Shown: positions 52,918 through 62,417 of the stretch, one piece after another
How positions within the stretch are numbered: position 1 is the stretch's first letter
Layout: the number at the start of each line of letters is the position of its first letter
Origin: Alpinimonas psychrophila
GTDB lineage: Bacteria > Actinomycetota > Actinomycetes > Actinomycetales > Microbacteriaceae
Length of the DNA stretch: 64,000 bases
Assembly (NCBI RefSeq): GCF_014137865.1
Contig: NZ_JACGWU010000001.1
Span: 124,001-188,000, forward strand
Direction: 5' to 3'
The notes under the pieces: model-generated
Told to the model about the DNA's origin: nothing
What the model saw: only the letters and a program-made list of their open reading frames with translations
Databases searched by the model: none
Position numbers and translations under genes: made by a program

Positions 52918-53700
52918 TTACTCCAACGTTGGCTGTTCCTTCTTTTCTCTGCGGGCTAGAACAGTAACGATGACCACGATAATCACCAGGAAGACGGCGC
53001 TGGTGATTGTTGTTCCGAGCCCCAATCCTCCCGCATCGGTGGGTTGCGAGAGCAGGTCGCCAAATGCGGCACCGAAAGGGCGAGTGAGTACGTACGCAGC
53101 CCAGAAGGCGAGGACGGCGTTCAGCTTGAAGAAGAAGTGAGCGCCCGCGATGACGGCAATGACGCTCGCAAAAATGATGCCCGAAAGCAGGTAGCCCAAG
53201 TCGAGACCCTCGGAGAACAGGTCGCCGCCGGCTGTACCAAGCGCAAACGTGAGGAGAATCGCCAGCCAGTAGAAGGCTTCGCGACGAAAGGTTGTGATCG
53301 AGTGAATCGACAGGGTGCGTTCAGTCGCAAACCAGGCAATGAAGACAACGGCGAGCGCAATCGCAAAGATGACCGTTGTCATCCAAAGTTCGATACCGAG
53401 GTTATCGGTGAGGTTATCGGTCACCAGTGTGCCAAAGACGCTGATGAACACGACGGTGACCCAGTAGGCGGCGGGCACGTAGCGATGTTGACGGAACTGC
53501 ACGATGAGGGCGACGATAAGCAACGCCAACATGACCACGGTGGTGCCGTTCAAGCCGAGGCTCAGTGTGGTCGAGAAGAAATCGGCGACCGTCTCACCGA
53601 CGGTGGTGGACATAATCTTGACGATCCAGAAAAGTAGGGTTACTTCGGGCACCTTGTTGAGGAGCGTGCGGCCGATAGTGGCGGGGGGCAAAGTTGTCAT
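52918..53700 (-). CDS. COG4705-type integral membrane protein
   Basis: 260 residues with about eight membrane helices. The family-typical first block is KVPEVTLLFWIVKIMSTTVGETVADFFS, partly repeated in the second half (WLAILLTFALGTAGGDLFSEGL and LTRPFGAAFGDLLSQP). The acidic positions in the helices (GETVAD, GTAGGDL, GAAFGDLL) look like two or more related repeat units. COG4705 proteins are conserved but uncharacterised, sometimes annotated as MtrA-like or manganese-related. The ATG at 53700 is preferred over 53754 because homologues start there. It is divergent from uppS. Confidence 0.83.
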   Translation of the reverse strand: MTTLPPATIGRTLLNKVPEVTLLFWIVKIMSTTVGETVADFFSTTLSLGLNGTTVVMLALLIVALIVQFRQHRYVPAAYWVTVVFISVFGTLVTDNLTDNLGIELWMTTVIFAIALAVVFIAWFATERTLSIHSITTFRREAFYWLAILLTFALGTAGGDLFSEGLDLGYLLSGIIFASVIAVIAGAHFFFKLNAVLAFWAAYVLTRPFGAAFGDLLSQPTDAGGLGLGTTITSAVFLVIIVVIVTVLARREKKEQPTLE

Positions 53701-53795
53701 GGCATAACAGTGCCCGAATATTCCTATCAATCGGCTGTGAAGGATCGCAATCATTCGCTGCTTGACGAGGACGGACTTCGACTAACGTAAGAAGC

Positions 53796-54575
53796 GTGAA
53801 TTCCCACGCACATCGCCCCGGCTTTCTCTATGGTTTGTACCAAAAGCGACTGCGCCATGGTCTTACGACCGACGTGCTTCCGCACCACATCGGCATGATT
53901 GTGGATGGAAACCGGCGTTGGGCCAGAGAGCGTTTTTTGGAGAGCGCCTCCCATGGGCATCGCGCCGGTGCCCTCAAGGTTCCCGAGTTTTTGGTCTGGT
54001 GCGATGACATCGGGGTCCAGATGGTCACTCTGTACCTTCTTTCCACTGATAATTTGACGGGTCGCGACACGGCTGAGCTCACCGAACTCTTCGACATTAT
54101 TGGCGATCTGGCCGAGGGCCTCTCCCTTTATCGCGACTGGAAAATCAAGCACGTCGGAAACGATGAAGGCCTTCCCGCACCCCTTCTCGAGCGACTCGTC
54201 GCCGCGGAAGAGCGCAGCAAGAACAACACGGGGCTTCATGTGAACCTTGCTATCGGTTATGGCGGCCGGGCCGAGATTGCGGATGCGGTGCGCAGCATCA
54301 TCGCCGAACATCAGTCGCAAGGCGGCAGCATTGACGATCTGGCCGAGAAACTCACGCCGGAACTGATCAGCGCCCATCTCTACACGGGAGGGCTGCCGGA
54401 TCCGGATCTCGTTATCCGAACATCCGGTGAGCAAAGGCTCTCCGACTTCATGTTGTGGCAGAGCGCCCACAGCGAGTTCTACTTCGTGGAAGCCATGTAC
54501 CCCGACCTGCGCGAGGTCGATTTCTTGCGTGCCATGCGTGACTACACGCGGCGCGATCGTCGCTATGGTGGCTAA
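53796..54575 (+). CDS. uppS: Isoprenyl (undecaprenyl/decaprenyl) diphosphate synthase, cis type
   Basis: 259 residues. It adds cis-isoprene units to farnesyl diphosphate to make the lipid carrier for cell wall and glycan export. Region I is HIGMIVDGNRRWARE (catalytic Asp), the TLYLLSTDN loop is region III and RTSGEQRLSDFMLWQSAHSEFYFVE is region V. The protein mannosyltransferase at 7.5-9.3 kb uses a polyprenyl phosphate product. The GTG at 53796 lacks a clear ribosome site. It is divergent from the COG4705 gene and 80 bases before phoH. Confidence 0.95.
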   Translation: MNSHAHRPGFLYGLYQKRLRHGLTTDVLPHHIGMIVDGNRRWARERFLESASHGHRAGALKVPEFLVWCDDIGVQMVTLYLLSTDNLTGRDTAELTELFDIIGDLAEGLSLYRDWKIKHVGNDEGLPAPLLERLVAAEERSKNNTGLHVNLAIGYGGRAEIADAVRSIIAEHQSQGGSIDDLAEKLTPELISAHLYTGGLPDPDLVIRTSGEQRLSDFMLWQSAHSEFYFVEAMYPDLREVDFLRAMRDYTRRDRRYGG

Positions 54576-54643
54576 CGTTTAACACTCATGTGTCGCCTTG
54601 ATGAACGAGGGCGTGTCGCGTGCCTTTTGTGAGCAAGCCGACG

Positions 54644-54649
54644 TAGTTT
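54644..54649 (+). promoter_or_regulatory. -10 box of a probable leaderless phoH promoter
   Basis: TAGTTT lies exactly six bases before the phoH ATG, with no ribosome site between. Confidence 0.35.
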
Positions 54650-54655
54650 CTAGTC

Positions 54656-56023
54656 ATGAGCCCGCAGAGCAGTGGCGCCACACGATCCCGCACCTCGGGA
54701 TTGCGCCAGACAAGTGAAAAAGTCCGTCAAACCGAGCGTACCTATGTCTTAGATACCTCGGTTTTGTTGTCTGACCCGCAGGCATTGTTTCGGTTCGCCG
54801 AACATGCCGTGGTCATTCCCGTGGTGGTGATTAGCGAGCTGGAGAAAAAACGGAATGACCCCGAAATCGGTTATTTCGCCCGGCAGGCGTTGCGTCATCT
54901 CGATGACTTGCGTGTCAAACATGAGCGGCTCGATTTTCCCATTGCCATTGGTGACGGCGGGTCCCTCCGCGTTGAGTTGAATCACACGAACCAGGCTGTC
55001 TTGCCTTCGGGGCTGCAGTTGGGCGATAACGACTCGCGAATCCTCGCGGTTGCCATGAACCTCGCTAACGACGGCCTAGCCGTGACGGTGGTTTCCAAAG
55101 ATTTACCCATGCGTGTCAAGGCCGCCTCCATTGGCCTGTCAGCTGAGGAGTATCGTGCCGAACTTGCTATCGATTCCGGATGGACCGGAGTCGCCGAGAT
55201 TACCCTCAGCGACGAGCAGATGGCCGAGCTGTACGAGTCCGACACGATTCGCGTGCGCGAAGCAGTAGACATGCCCGTCAACACCGGGCTCATCATTCAC
55301 TCTGGACGCGGTTCGGCTCTCGGTCGGGTCGGCGAGAAGGGTGAAGTCAAGGCTGTTCGCGCCGATAAAGATGTCTTCGGACTTCACGGTCGTTCGGCCG
55401 AGCAACGTCTCGCTATCGACATGCTTCTCGACCCGAGTGTGGGAATTCTTTCGCTTGGGGGGAGTGCCGGAACGGGGAAGTCGGCGCTCGCACTGTGCGC
55501 CGGTCTCGAAGCCGTTTTGGAGCGTCAACAGCACAAGAAGATCGTGGTCTTCCGGCCGCTGTATGCGGTAGGCGGCCAAGAACTCGGCTACCTTCCCGGT
55601 GACGCCAGCGAGAAAATGAACCCCTGGGGTCAAGCGATCTTTGACACCCTCGGCGCCCTCGTATCTCAGAACGTTCTGGATGAGGTCGTTGACCGTGGGT
55701 TGCTCGAAATCTTGCCGCTCACGCATATCCGGGGCCGTTCGCTACACGATTCGTTCGTCATCGTGGATGAGGCCCAGTCGCTGGAGCGCAACGTGCTCCT
55801 GACCGTACTCAGTCGCATTGGGCAGAACTCGCGCGTCATCTTGACTCATGACGTAGCCCAACGCGACAACCTGAGGGTCGGTCGTCACGACGGTATCGCG
55901 AGCGTCATTGAAAGCCTGAAGGGGCACGCGTTGTTCGGTCACGTCACGCTCACCCGCTCCGAGCGCAGTGCCATTGCAGCTCTCGTCACCGAGCTGTTGG
56001 AGTCGCCCGACTACAACGCCTAA
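54656..56023 (+). CDS. PhoH-like protein with N-terminal PIN domain (PhoH2)
   Basis: 455 residues. The N-terminal PIN ribonuclease domain (about 25-165) has [11 protein letters not shown] (D33), VISELEK (E61), [11 protein letters not shown] and the acidic end. The C-terminal PhoH ATPase (from about 240) has Walker [10 protein letters not shown] (268-276), Walker [12 protein letters not shown] and TRMILTHDV-type sensor region. The PIN-PhoH fusion is PhoH2, an RNA helicase/nuclease in actinobacteria, often paired with an upstream phoAT antitoxin; no such short gene is seen here. A strong terminator follows. Confidence 0.93.
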   Translation: MSPQSSGATRSRTSGLRQTSEKVRQTERTYVLDTSVLLSDPQALFRFAEHAVVIPVVVISELEKKRNDPEIGYFARQALRHLDDLRVKHERLDFPIAIGDGGSLRVELNHTNQAVLPSGLQLGDNDSRILAVAMNLANDGLAVTVVSKDLPMRVKAASIGLSAEEYRAELAIDSGWTGVAEITLSDEQMAELYESDTIRVREAVDMPVNTGLIIHSGRGSALGRVGEKGEVKAVRADKDVFGLHGRSAEQRLAIDMLLDPSVGILSLGGSAGTGKSALALCAGLEAVLERQQHKKIVVFRPLYAVGGQELGYLPGDASEKMNPWGQAIFDTLGALVSQNVLDEVVDRGLLEILPLTHIRGRSLHDSFVIVDEAQSLERNVLLTVLSRIGQNSRVILTHDVAQRDNLRVGRHDGIASVIESLKGHALFGHVTLTRSERSAIAALVTELLESPDYNA

Positions 56024-56102
56024 GGCGGCCTTGGGCGGCCTACATCAGCCTGAAAATCTCAAAACGCAACAAACTTCTTAGTGTTCATAGTGCAACTTGT
56101 GG

Positions 56103-56129
56103 AAGACCCCCGCCGTGCGGGGGTCTTTT
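56103..56129 (+). terminator. Strong intrinsic terminator after phoH
   Basis: AAGACCCCCGC (56103-56113), loop CGT and GCGGGGGTCTT (56117-56127) form a perfect 11-bp stem ending in a T-run. It is about 80 bases after the phoH stop and 16 bases before the peptidase start. Confidence 0.9.
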
Positions 56130-56145
56130 GCATTAGCGTGCGCAT

Positions 56146-56646
56146 ATGAATTCCTGGGGCTGGCTGTTGCTGGCATATATTGCCGCGGTGACGGTGCCGC
56201 TCTTCGTTATTGACATAGGCTCGCGGCGCCTCCCCAATCGCCTCGTGTTGCCGGGCTATCTGGTGGCAGCGGTGAGCCTGGTGTTGGTCTGGGTAACAGA
56301 CGGCGATTTCTCCGCAACGGTAATCCCGTGGTCGGTCTTGCCGGCGGAACTCATCGCCCTCATCTCAGGTGCGGCCTACATGCTGTTTCTTTTGCTCCTG
56401 AGCCTTACTGGTGGCATGGGAATGGGGGATGTGAAGCTTGCCGGCGTTTTGGGAATCGCGGCTGGCCTTGTTGACCCAACGGTGAGCGTACTCTCGCCAC
56501 TGCTGGCATTTGGTCTGGGTGGCCTCGCGAGTGCCGTCATCCTGATCGCCCGTCGTGGAACGCGGACAAGCCGCATCCCGTTCGGTCCGTTCATGTTGCT
56601 CGGCTTCTGGATTGCGGTTGCTCTGGGGCTCCTCCTCCCCAGCTAA
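56146..56646 (+). CDS. A24 prepilin-peptidase-like membrane aspartyl protease
   Basis: 166 residues with about five membrane helices. The two catalytic aspartates are visible: DIGSRRLPNRLVLPG (Asp24, with the R-LPN motif) and the GxGD motif GGMGMGDVKLAGVLG (about 88-102). The N-terminal methyltransferase domain of full-length PilD is absent, as in archaeal FlaK and many actinobacterial short forms. It would cleave class III signal peptides of pilins or competence pseudopilins, but no pilus genes are in the window, so substrates are unknown. It lies 16 bases after the phoH terminator. Confidence 0.88.
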   Translation: MNSWGWLLLAYIAAVTVPLFVIDIGSRRLPNRLVLPGYLVAAVSLVLVWVTDGDFSATVIPWSVLPAELIALISGAAYMLFLLLLSLTGGMGMGDVKLAGVLGIAAGLVDPTVSVLSPLLAFGLGGLASAVILIARRGTRTSRIPFGPFMLLGFWIAVALGLLLPS

Positions 56647-56782
56647 TTCACGCTCATGTCTCTTCTTCCTCCTCAATCAGAGAGTCAGGGCAGTCGTCAA
56701 CAGGTTCGCGTGACGGCAATGAGGGCGCTACGGGCGCTCTGTGGCACTGAACGCGCTGCGACCCCGGGCCGCATCATCGAGT

Positions 56783-56955
56783 TGCCTCATTTGGTGGCCT
56801 GAACATCCCCCGTCTTCATTGACATGCCTCGTTTGGTGGCCTGAACATCCCCCGCCCTCATCGAGTTGCCTCGTTTGGTGGCCGACACGCCGACCGAGGT
56901 CGCCAAACGAGGCATGTCGACGAAAATCTTCGGTTTGAGGTCACTAAAGGTGGCA
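56783..56955. repeat. Intergenic repeat cluster: three direct 42-bp units and two inverted copies of a 17-bp core
   Basis: The 438-base gap 56647-57084 has no reliable gene. The core TGCCTCGTTTGGTGGCC occurs at 56783-56799 (one change), 56825-56841 and 56867-56883, exactly 42 bases apart. The first two units also share CTGAACATCCCCCG and CTTCAT/CCTCAT after the core. The same core appears inverted at 56898-56914 (GGTCGCCAAACGAGGCA) and, degenerate (13/17), at 56939-56955. The third direct and first inverted copies can fold into a hairpin with a short GC-rich loop. Reads in both strands across it (56741-56938, 57032-56787) are repeat translations, not called genes. Confidence 0.8.
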
Positions 56956-57084
56956 TGTCGAATGTGTTTGCGGAAGCGTAAGTATTTTGGGCGCGGTGGT
57001 GTCGATCGTTTGTCCGCGGGGGCAATTCTCATTGTTTGAGCTGAGGAAGCGGTGCTGTCGCGATGGGCGACGACGCGGTGTTGT

Positions 57085-58497
57085 TTAGCCGGGGTGCGTC
57101 ATGGACAGCACGTCCAGGGCAGTGTCTAGCTGGTCCAGCGTGACCTCTCCGCGCTCAACGAACCCGAGGTCGATGACGGCCTCGCGCACGGTCATCGCCT
57201 TGGCAACGGCGTGCTTGGCAACTTTGGCGGCAGCCTCATAACCGATGACCTTGTTCAAAGGTGTCACGATGGCGGGGCTGGACTCGGCCAAAGCGCGAGC
57301 GCGGTCAAGATTGGCCACGAGACCAACGATGGTCTTGTCGGCTAAGACCTTGCTCGACTCGGTGAGAAGGCGAATTGACTCGAGAATGGCGGTGCCCATG
57401 ACGGGGATCGCTACGTTGAGCTCGAACGAGCCGGAGGCGCCGCCCCACACGACGGTGGCATCGTTTCCGATAACGCGTGCGCAGACCATGAGAACAGCCT
57501 CGGGGATGACGGGGTTGACCTTGCCGGGCATGATGGAGGAGCCGGGCTGCAGGTCAGGGATGTGCAATTCGCCAAGACCGGCGTTCGGGCCTGAACCCAT
57601 CCAGCGAAGGTCGTTGCAGATCTTGGTGAGCGAGACGGCAACGGTGCGTAGGGCACCGGATGCTTCGACCAGACCATCGCGGTTGGCCTGAGCCTCGAAG
57701 TGGTTGCGGCTCTCGGTAATCGGAAGACCTGTTTCGTTTGCGAGCAACGCGATGACGAGCTGAGGGAAGCCCTTGGGGGTGTTGATGCCAGTCCCAACGG
57801 CGGTGCCACCAAGGGGAACCTCGGCGACGCGGGGGAGAGCGGATTCAATGCGCTCAATGCCATAGCGAACTTGGGCAGCGTAGCCGCCAAATTCCTGGCC
57901 AAGAGTGACGGGGGTGGCATCCATCAAGTGGGTGCGGCCGGCTTTGACCGCTGTAGCCCACAGGTCAGCCTTGACCTCTAGGGCTTTGGCAAGGTGGTCG
58001 AGCGCGGGGATCAAGTTGTTGATGAGGGCGCTAGTAACCGCAACGTGAACGGATGTGGGGAACACATCGTTGGAGGACTGCGAGCAGTTCACGTGGTCGT
58101 TGGGGTGCACAGGCTTGCCGAGGCTGCGGGTCGCCAGCGTTGCCAGAACCTCGTTCATGTTCATGTTTGAGCTGGTGCCACTACCGGTCTGGTAGACATC
58201 GATGGGGAACTGGCCGTCAAACTTGCCGGTGGTGACCTCGTCGGCGGCCAACGCAATGTTCTGCGCGATCTCCTCATCGAGCACGCCGAGCTGGGCGTTG
58301 GCGAGGGCAGCCGCCTTCTTGATACGGGCAAGAGCGGCGATGTGGGCCGACTCCAGTACGGAACCGGAGATGGGGAAATTCTCCACCGCACGCTGCGTCT
58401 GCGCCGCGTAGAGGGCATCCTTGGGGACGCGAACCTCACCCATGGTGTCGTGTTCAATGCGGTACTCAGTTGCGTTGTTCTCGACCACGAAAGGCAT
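57085..58497 (-). CDS. fumC: Class II fumarate hydratase
   Basis: 470 residues, iron-independent fumarase of the TCA cycle. It belongs to the aspartase/fumarase superfamily, shown by [17 protein letters not shown] (about 103-119), [21 protein letters not shown] and the signature [12 protein letters not shown] (about 317-328) on the flexible catalytic loop. The beginning [33 protein letters not shown] is typical. It is 41 bases downstream of the carbonic anhydrase gene and probably the last gene of the xseA-xseB-DUF4245-can-fumC run. Confidence 0.96.
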   Translation of the reverse strand: MPFVVENNATEYRIEHDTMGEVRVPKDALYAAQTQRAVENFPISGSVLESAHIAALARIKKAAALANAQLGVLDEEIAQNIALAADEVTTGKFDGQFPIDVYQTGSGTSSNMNMNEVLATLATRSLGKPVHPNDHVNCSQSSNDVFPTSVHVAVTSALINNLIPALDHLAKALEVKADLWATAVKAGRTHLMDATPVTLGQEFGGYAAQVRYGIERIESALPRVAEVPLGGTAVGTGINTPKGFPQLVIALLANETGLPITESRNHFEAQANRDGLVEASGALRTVAVSLTKICNDLRWMGSGPNAGLGELHIPDLQPGSSIMPGKVNPVIPEAVLMVCARVIGNDATVVWGGASGSFELNVAIPVMGTAILESIRLLTESSKVLADKTIVGLVANLDRARALAESSPAIVTPLNKVIGYEAAAKVAKHAVAKAMTVREAVIDLGFVERGEVTLDQLDTALDVLSMTHPG

Positions 58498-58538
58498 CCT
58501 TGCTGTCTGGTTTGTGACTGATTTTTTAAAGGAAGAAT

Positions 58539-59192
58539 CTATTCGATCATTCCGACGACGACATCGGGTAAAACGCGACCCTGACCGAGTCGATAGTTGG
58601 CGCCGACAATGGCAAGGTTACCCTCAGCGATGGCCGCCGTGATGAGTTCGGAGGACTCCAGGAGCTCAGCAATGGTGTCCCGCAGGTGCTCGCGCCCGAC
58701 GGCGAGAGCATCAACGGAGTCGGGGTCCAGCGTTCCATCGGGAGCGAACAGACCGGCGGCACCAGCGACCCGTCGGATGGCTGGTGTGATGCGCGCTACG
58801 AGGTTCGCAATGTGGGGCGGGAGCTCAACGGCATCGGGGCCGAGCATGTCGATGGCGCCTTTGACAGCGCCACAGTTGTCATGACCGAGCACAACGATGA
58901 GGGGAACCCCCAGAACTCCGACGGCATATTCGAGGGAACCGACCACCGAATCCGAGATGATCTGACCTGCATTTCGCACCACAAAAAGGTCGCCCAGCCC
59001 TTTATCGAAGATGATTTCTGCGGCCAAACGGGAATCTGAGCATCCGAAGAGTGCTGCCATAGGCTTTTGTTCAATGATGAGTTCATTGCGGCGATCAACG
59101 TCTTGGTGAGGATGGGCGGGTGCGCCGGCGACAAAGCGCTCATTTCCGAGTGACATCTGCTTCCAGGCATGGGCAGGAGTGACGATCGTCAT
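58539..59192 (-). CDS. Beta-class carbonic anhydrase
   Basis: 217 residues. It hydrates CO2 to bicarbonate using zinc. The ligands are in [14 protein letters not shown] (Cys and Asp-Arg dyad, about 50-55) and [14 protein letters not shown] (His and Cys, about 103-107). Bicarbonate would serve carboxylases. The ATG overlaps the DUF4245 stop by four bases (ATGA), so these genes are translationally coupled. Confidence 0.95.
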   Translation of the reverse strand: MTIVTPAHAWKQMSLGNERFVAGAPAHPHQDVDRRNELIIEQKPMAALFGCSDSRLAAEIIFDKGLGDLFVVRNAGQIISDSVVGSLEYAVGVLGVPLIVVLGHDNCGAVKGAIDMLGPDAVELPPHIANLVARITPAIRRVAGAAGLFAPDGTLDPDSVDALAVGREHLRDTIAELLESSELITAAIAEGNLAIVGANYRLGQGRVLPDVVVGMIE

Positions 59193-59836
59193 GATTTGCT
59201 CCTTTCGATTTCGGCCGAAATCTTCTCGGCCAGCGTGGTAAATTCTGCGTCGTTTGCCGTACCGTACAAAACAAAAGTACTGTCTCCGTGGACCGTCACA
59301 AGGGCATACGCAAGATTCTTCGCATCTTCCATTGACCGGTAGTCATATTCGGTCCACACGATGCCGCCGATTGTGCGCGCGGCGGTAGGTGAATGGCCCT
59401 TCAACGTGTTGGCAACCCACGTGGGGTTCGCCACGAGGGCTTCTTTATAACCAATGAATTCGCTCGTGGGCGTAATGAAGCCCACGTACCAACTTGTGAC
59501 ACTATCGGAGGCACTGGAGCGAACCTCGGCGGCGTTTGCTGCCCACCCCTCAGGCATCTGTGGGGTGACGAGTGTGCCCCCCATGCTGAGCGCTGCCTGT
59601 TCGCTCAAGGCCACGTAGTCAACCTGCCAATTCGGCGTGACATTCGAACGAGGGACAGCGAAAAAGATAACGGCGACAAGGCCGACGGTGGCCAGCATCG
59701 AGAGCACGAGGTTGTTCACGGTCTTGCGCTGCACATACAGGCGGGAGTTTTCGGCTTTTCTGGCCTGAGTTTCCGACGCCGTCTCGGGGCGCCCGAGCCC
59801 GGCAACAATCTTTGGTTCTTTGGGAGTCTTGCTCAT
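59189..59836 (-). CDS. DUF4245 membrane-anchored protein
   Basis: 215 residues from the ATG at 59836, which overlaps the xseB stop (ATGA); an open frame extends to 59926 inside xseB. There is a cytoplasmic N-terminus of about 45 residues, one membrane helix ([22 protein letters not shown]), then an extracytoplasmic domain with the DUF4245 pattern [27 protein letters not shown] and [12 protein letters not shown]. Its function is unknown. In actinobacteria it is regularly next to xseB, as here. Confidence 0.87.
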   Translation of the reverse strand: MSKTPKEPKIVAGLGRPETASETQARKAENSRLYVQRKTVNNLVLSMLATVGLVAVIFFAVPRSNVTPNWQVDYVALSEQAALSMGGTLVTPQMPEGWAANAAEVRSSASDSVTSWYVGFITPTSEFIGYKEALVANPTWVANTLKGHSPTAARTIGGIVWTEYDYRSMEDAKNLAYALVTVHGDSTFVLYGTANDAEFTTLAEKISAEIERSKS

Positions 59837-60081
59837 GCCGGTGGGGCAGAGGTATCGACAGTTGTCGCAGCAGCGTCGAGGCCGGCGCGAGCAGCGTTCA
59901 GGCGCTCCTTGGCACCGATGAGCCATTCCTCACATCTTGTGGCAAGGGCCTCGCCGCGTTCCCACAGGGCCAGAGTCTGCTCCAGCGTAGGAGAACCCTG
60001 CTCGAGTTCGGAGACGACATTGACGAGCTCGTTGCGAGCTTCTTCGTAGCTGAGCTTTGCGGTATCTACTGGGGCTGCCAT
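59833..60081 (-). CDS. xseB: Exodeoxyribonuclease VII small subunit
   Basis: 82 residues. The helical hairpin [46 protein letters not shown] is the whole XseB fold; several copies bind the XseA C-terminus. The Ala-rich tail is extra. Its start is two bases after the xseA stop, and its stop overlaps the DUF4245 start. Confidence 0.95.
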   Translation of the reverse strand: MAAPVDTAKLSYEEARNELVNVVSELEQGSPTLEQTLALWERGEALATRCEEWLIGAKERLNAARAGLDAAATTVDTSAPPA

Positions 60082-60083
60082 GG

Positions 60084-61307
60084 TTATGATTCTACCGATC
60101 GGGGTCCGTTGCTGACCGCGTCGATGACGCCGTTCGCAAGTGTGAGAGCAAAGGATGTCTTGGCTGGAGCATCAGCAGCGGCGCGCACAATGTGTCCGTC
60201 TTTCATGACAGCAATGGCGTAGCCACGGTCAAGGGTTTGCTGGGGCGAAAGGGCACGAAGTTGGGCTCGGAGCTGCTGAGTTTCGGCCGCCGCGCGATCA
60301 AGGCGACGTTCCACCAAATCGGACCCACGCTGAACGTGCCGCATGACGTCTTCGGCGCGACTGGTGATGATCCACTCGTTGTCGGCCAATACCGGTCGAG
60401 AGCGCACTTGCTGCAGCTTCTCCCATTCGCCGGACACGAAGGCGGTGACTCGCGTTTGGATTCGCCCACGTGCATCGAGAATCCGAGCGAGCTCCTCCGT
60501 TACGTCGGGAACGACGCGTTTCGCCGCATCCGTGGGGGTGGAGGCTCGCAGATCGGCAACGTTGTCGAGAAGCGGGCTATCGGCTTCGTGCCCGATGGCA
60601 CTGACGATCGGAGTGACACACGCAGCAGCGGCACGCACGAGCCGCTCGTCGCTGAAGGGGAGAAGGTTCTGAAAGTCGCCACCACCGCGAGCAACGATGA
60701 TGACGTCTACCTCGGGGTCCGCGTCGAGCTTGGCCAGCGCCGCGATTACCTCACCGATCGTCTGATCTCCCTGAACGTGGGTGTGAATGGTCTTGAAGAC
60801 GACCTGGGGCCAGCGGAGGTGAGCATTCTTGAGGACGTCTTTCTCAGCATCCGAATCTTTACCTGTTATGAGCCCGATGCACTGGGGCAGGAACGGCAAA
60901 GCCTGCTTGCGGGAGGCGTCAAAGAGGCCCTCACTCGCGAGCTGTTTGCGCAGGCGCTCCAGCTTCTCGAGCAGATCGCCGAGGCCCACATGGCGCAACT
61001 CCAGCACATTCAGACCGAGCTGACCGTTCTTCTTCCAAAAATCTACGCGCACGAGGGCAATAACGCGGTCGCCCTGCTTGAGATCGGCGGGCATCTTCGA
61101 CTTCGCCGAGGACCAGACGGTGAACCCCATAGTCGAGTCTTCGGTGAGGTCTTTGAGCTTGCCAAAAACCCCGGAAGACCGAACGTCCCACTGGGTGATT
61201 TCGCCCTCCACCCACACCAACCCCAAGCGGTCTAGGTAGGACTTGAGCTTGGTCGTGAGGGCGGCAACGGGCCACGGCTCGTCGGGGGTTGCGCTGACAT
61301 CACTCAT
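60084..61307 (-). CDS. xseA: Exodeoxyribonuclease VII large subunit
   Basis: 407 residues. It degrades single-stranded DNA to oligonucleotides with XseB. The N-terminal OB-fold has [30 protein letters not shown] (about 12-41). The catalytic region (about 120-310) has [51 protein letters not shown] and [33 protein letters not shown]. The C-terminus is a helical coiled coil ending in DRGYAIAV. The open frame extends far upstream to 61844 through ispH on the other strand; the ATG at 61307 gives the normal length. It is divergent from ispH. Confidence 0.96.
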   Translation of the reverse strand: MSDVSATPDEPWPVAALTTKLKSYLDRLGLVWVEGEITQWDVRSSGVFGKLKDLTEDSTMGFTVWSSAKSKMPADLKQGDRVIALVRVDFWKKNGQLGLNVLELRHVGLGDLLEKLERLRKQLASEGLFDASRKQALPFLPQCIGLITGKDSDAEKDVLKNAHLRWPQVVFKTIHTHVQGDQTIGEVIAALAKLDADPEVDVIIVARGGGDFQNLLPFSDERLVRAAAACVTPIVSAIGHEADSPLLDNVADLRASTPTDAAKRVVPDVTEELARILDARGRIQTRVTAFVSGEWEKLQQVRSRPVLADNEWIITSRAEDVMRHVQRGSDLVERRLDRAAAETQQLRAQLRALSPQQTLDRGYAIAVMKDGHIVRAAADAPAKTSFALTLANGVIDAVSNGPRSVES

Positions 61308-61337
61308 GATTGACAAGGCTAGCGCGCACCACCGACT

Positions 61338-61343
61338 TAGACT
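61338..61343 (+). promoter_or_regulatory. -10 box of a probable leaderless ispH promoter
   Basis: TAGACT lies exactly six bases before the ispH GTG, with GAGAGG occupying the gap. Confidence 0.35.
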
Positions 61344-61349
61344 TGAGAG

Positions 61350-62405
61350 GTGAGTAACGTATCGATAGGTCTTGGCATGCCCCGCCTGCGCGGCCAGGCC
61401 CTGACAATCCCCAATTTTCCCGTCGACAAGCCCAAGAAAGTGCTCTTGGCAGCCCCCCGTGGCTATTGCGCCGGTGTCGATCGCGCGGTCATCGCCGTCG
61501 AAAAGGCTCTCGACCTCTACGGTTCGCCGGTCTATGTGCGCAAAGAGATTGTGCATAACGTGCACGTCGTTTCCACGCTCGAGGAACGCGGTGCAATTTT
61601 TGTGAACGAAGTGGATGAAGCTCCCGCCGGTTCCCACCTCGTCTTCAGCGCTCACGGCGTTTCTCCCGCCGTAGTCAAAGAGGCTGCCGACCGCAACATG
61701 CAGACCATCGACGCCACCTGCCCTTTGGTCACCAAGGTGCACCGCGAGGCCGTTCGGTTCGCCCGTGACGACTACGAAATTCTCTTGATCGGTCATGCCG
61801 GTCACGAAGAAGTTGAGGGCACGGCCGGTGAGGCCCCCGATCATGTCACCATTGTCGACAGCCCCGCGGCGGTTGCCACCGTTGTCGTCAAGGATCCCAA
61901 CAAGGTTGTGTGGTTATCTCAGACCACGCTCAGCGTGGACGAGACGATGGAGACGGTGCGTCTGTTGCGCGAGCGCTTCCCGAACCTGCAAGATCCCCCC
62001 AGTGATGACATTTGCTATGCCACGCAGAACCGTCAGGTAGCGATAAAAAAAGTGGCCCCGGATGCCGACCTCGTCATCGTCGTGGGCTCTGCCAACTCCT
62101 CCAACTCGGTCCGTCTCGTCGAGGTTGCCCTCGAATATGGCGCCCGCGCCGCGTACCGCATCGACTACGCGCACGAGGTCAAGCCCGAGTGGTTCGAAGG
62201 CGTGGCGACCGTGGGCGTGACCAGCGGGGCATCCGTTCCCGAAGATTTGGTTCAGGATCTGATGGCGTTGCTGGCTACGGGTGGTTATGACACGGTCGAA
62301 GAAGTGAAGACAGCCGAGGAAGACTTGCTCTTCTCGCTACCGAAGGAACTGCGCTTCAACGTCACCGGCGAAGAAGACGCTCGCGCTCGCGGCGGTCGCG
62401 TCTAG
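61350..62405 (+). CDS. ispH: 4-hydroxy-3-methylbut-2-enyl diphosphate reductase
   Basis: 351 residues, last step of the MEP pathway, making IPP and DMAPP with a [4Fe-4S] cluster. The three cluster cysteines are in [13 protein letters not shown] (about 43), [14 protein letters not shown] and [12 protein letters not shown], and the conserved [10 protein letters not shown] and [11 protein letters not shown] segments bind substrate. GTG at 61350 is six bases after TAGACT and begins MSNVSIGLG; an ATG at 61377 is an alternative, since the first 20 residues are poorly conserved. It is divergent from xseA and in the same pathway as ispE at 14.8 kb. Confidence 0.96.
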   Translation: MSNVSIGLGMPRLRGQALTIPNFPVDKPKKVLLAAPRGYCAGVDRAVIAVEKALDLYGSPVYVRKEIVHNVHVVSTLEERGAIFVNEVDEAPAGSHLVFSAHGVSPAVVKEAADRNMQTIDATCPLVTKVHREAVRFARDDYEILLIGHAGHEEVEGTAGEAPDHVTIVDSPAAVATVVVKDPNKVVWLSQTTLSVDETMETVRLLRERFPNLQDPPSDDICYATQNRQVAIKKVAPDADLVIVVGSANSSNSVRLVEVALEYGARAAYRIDYAHEVKPEWFEGVATVGVTSGASVPEDLVQDLMALLATGGYDTVEEVKTAEEDLLFSLPKELRFNVTGEEDARARGGRV

Positions 62406-62417
62406 AATTTTTCGAAT

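Noticed and set aside
56783-56955. CRISPR array
   Set aside because: Only three direct repeats, interspaces nearly identical to each other, and inverted copies. No cas genes.
56741-57032. Two ORFs (65 and 81 codons) across the 42-bp repeats
   Set aside because: Both are translations of the repeat unit on opposite strands, with Trp-Trp-Pro or Ala-Thr-Lys periodicity. Neither has a ribosome site or homology that I recognise.
60084-61844. xseA start at 61844 (586 codons)
   Set aside because: The extra 179 codons are antisense to ispH. The conserved XseA N-terminus begins just after the ATG at 61307.
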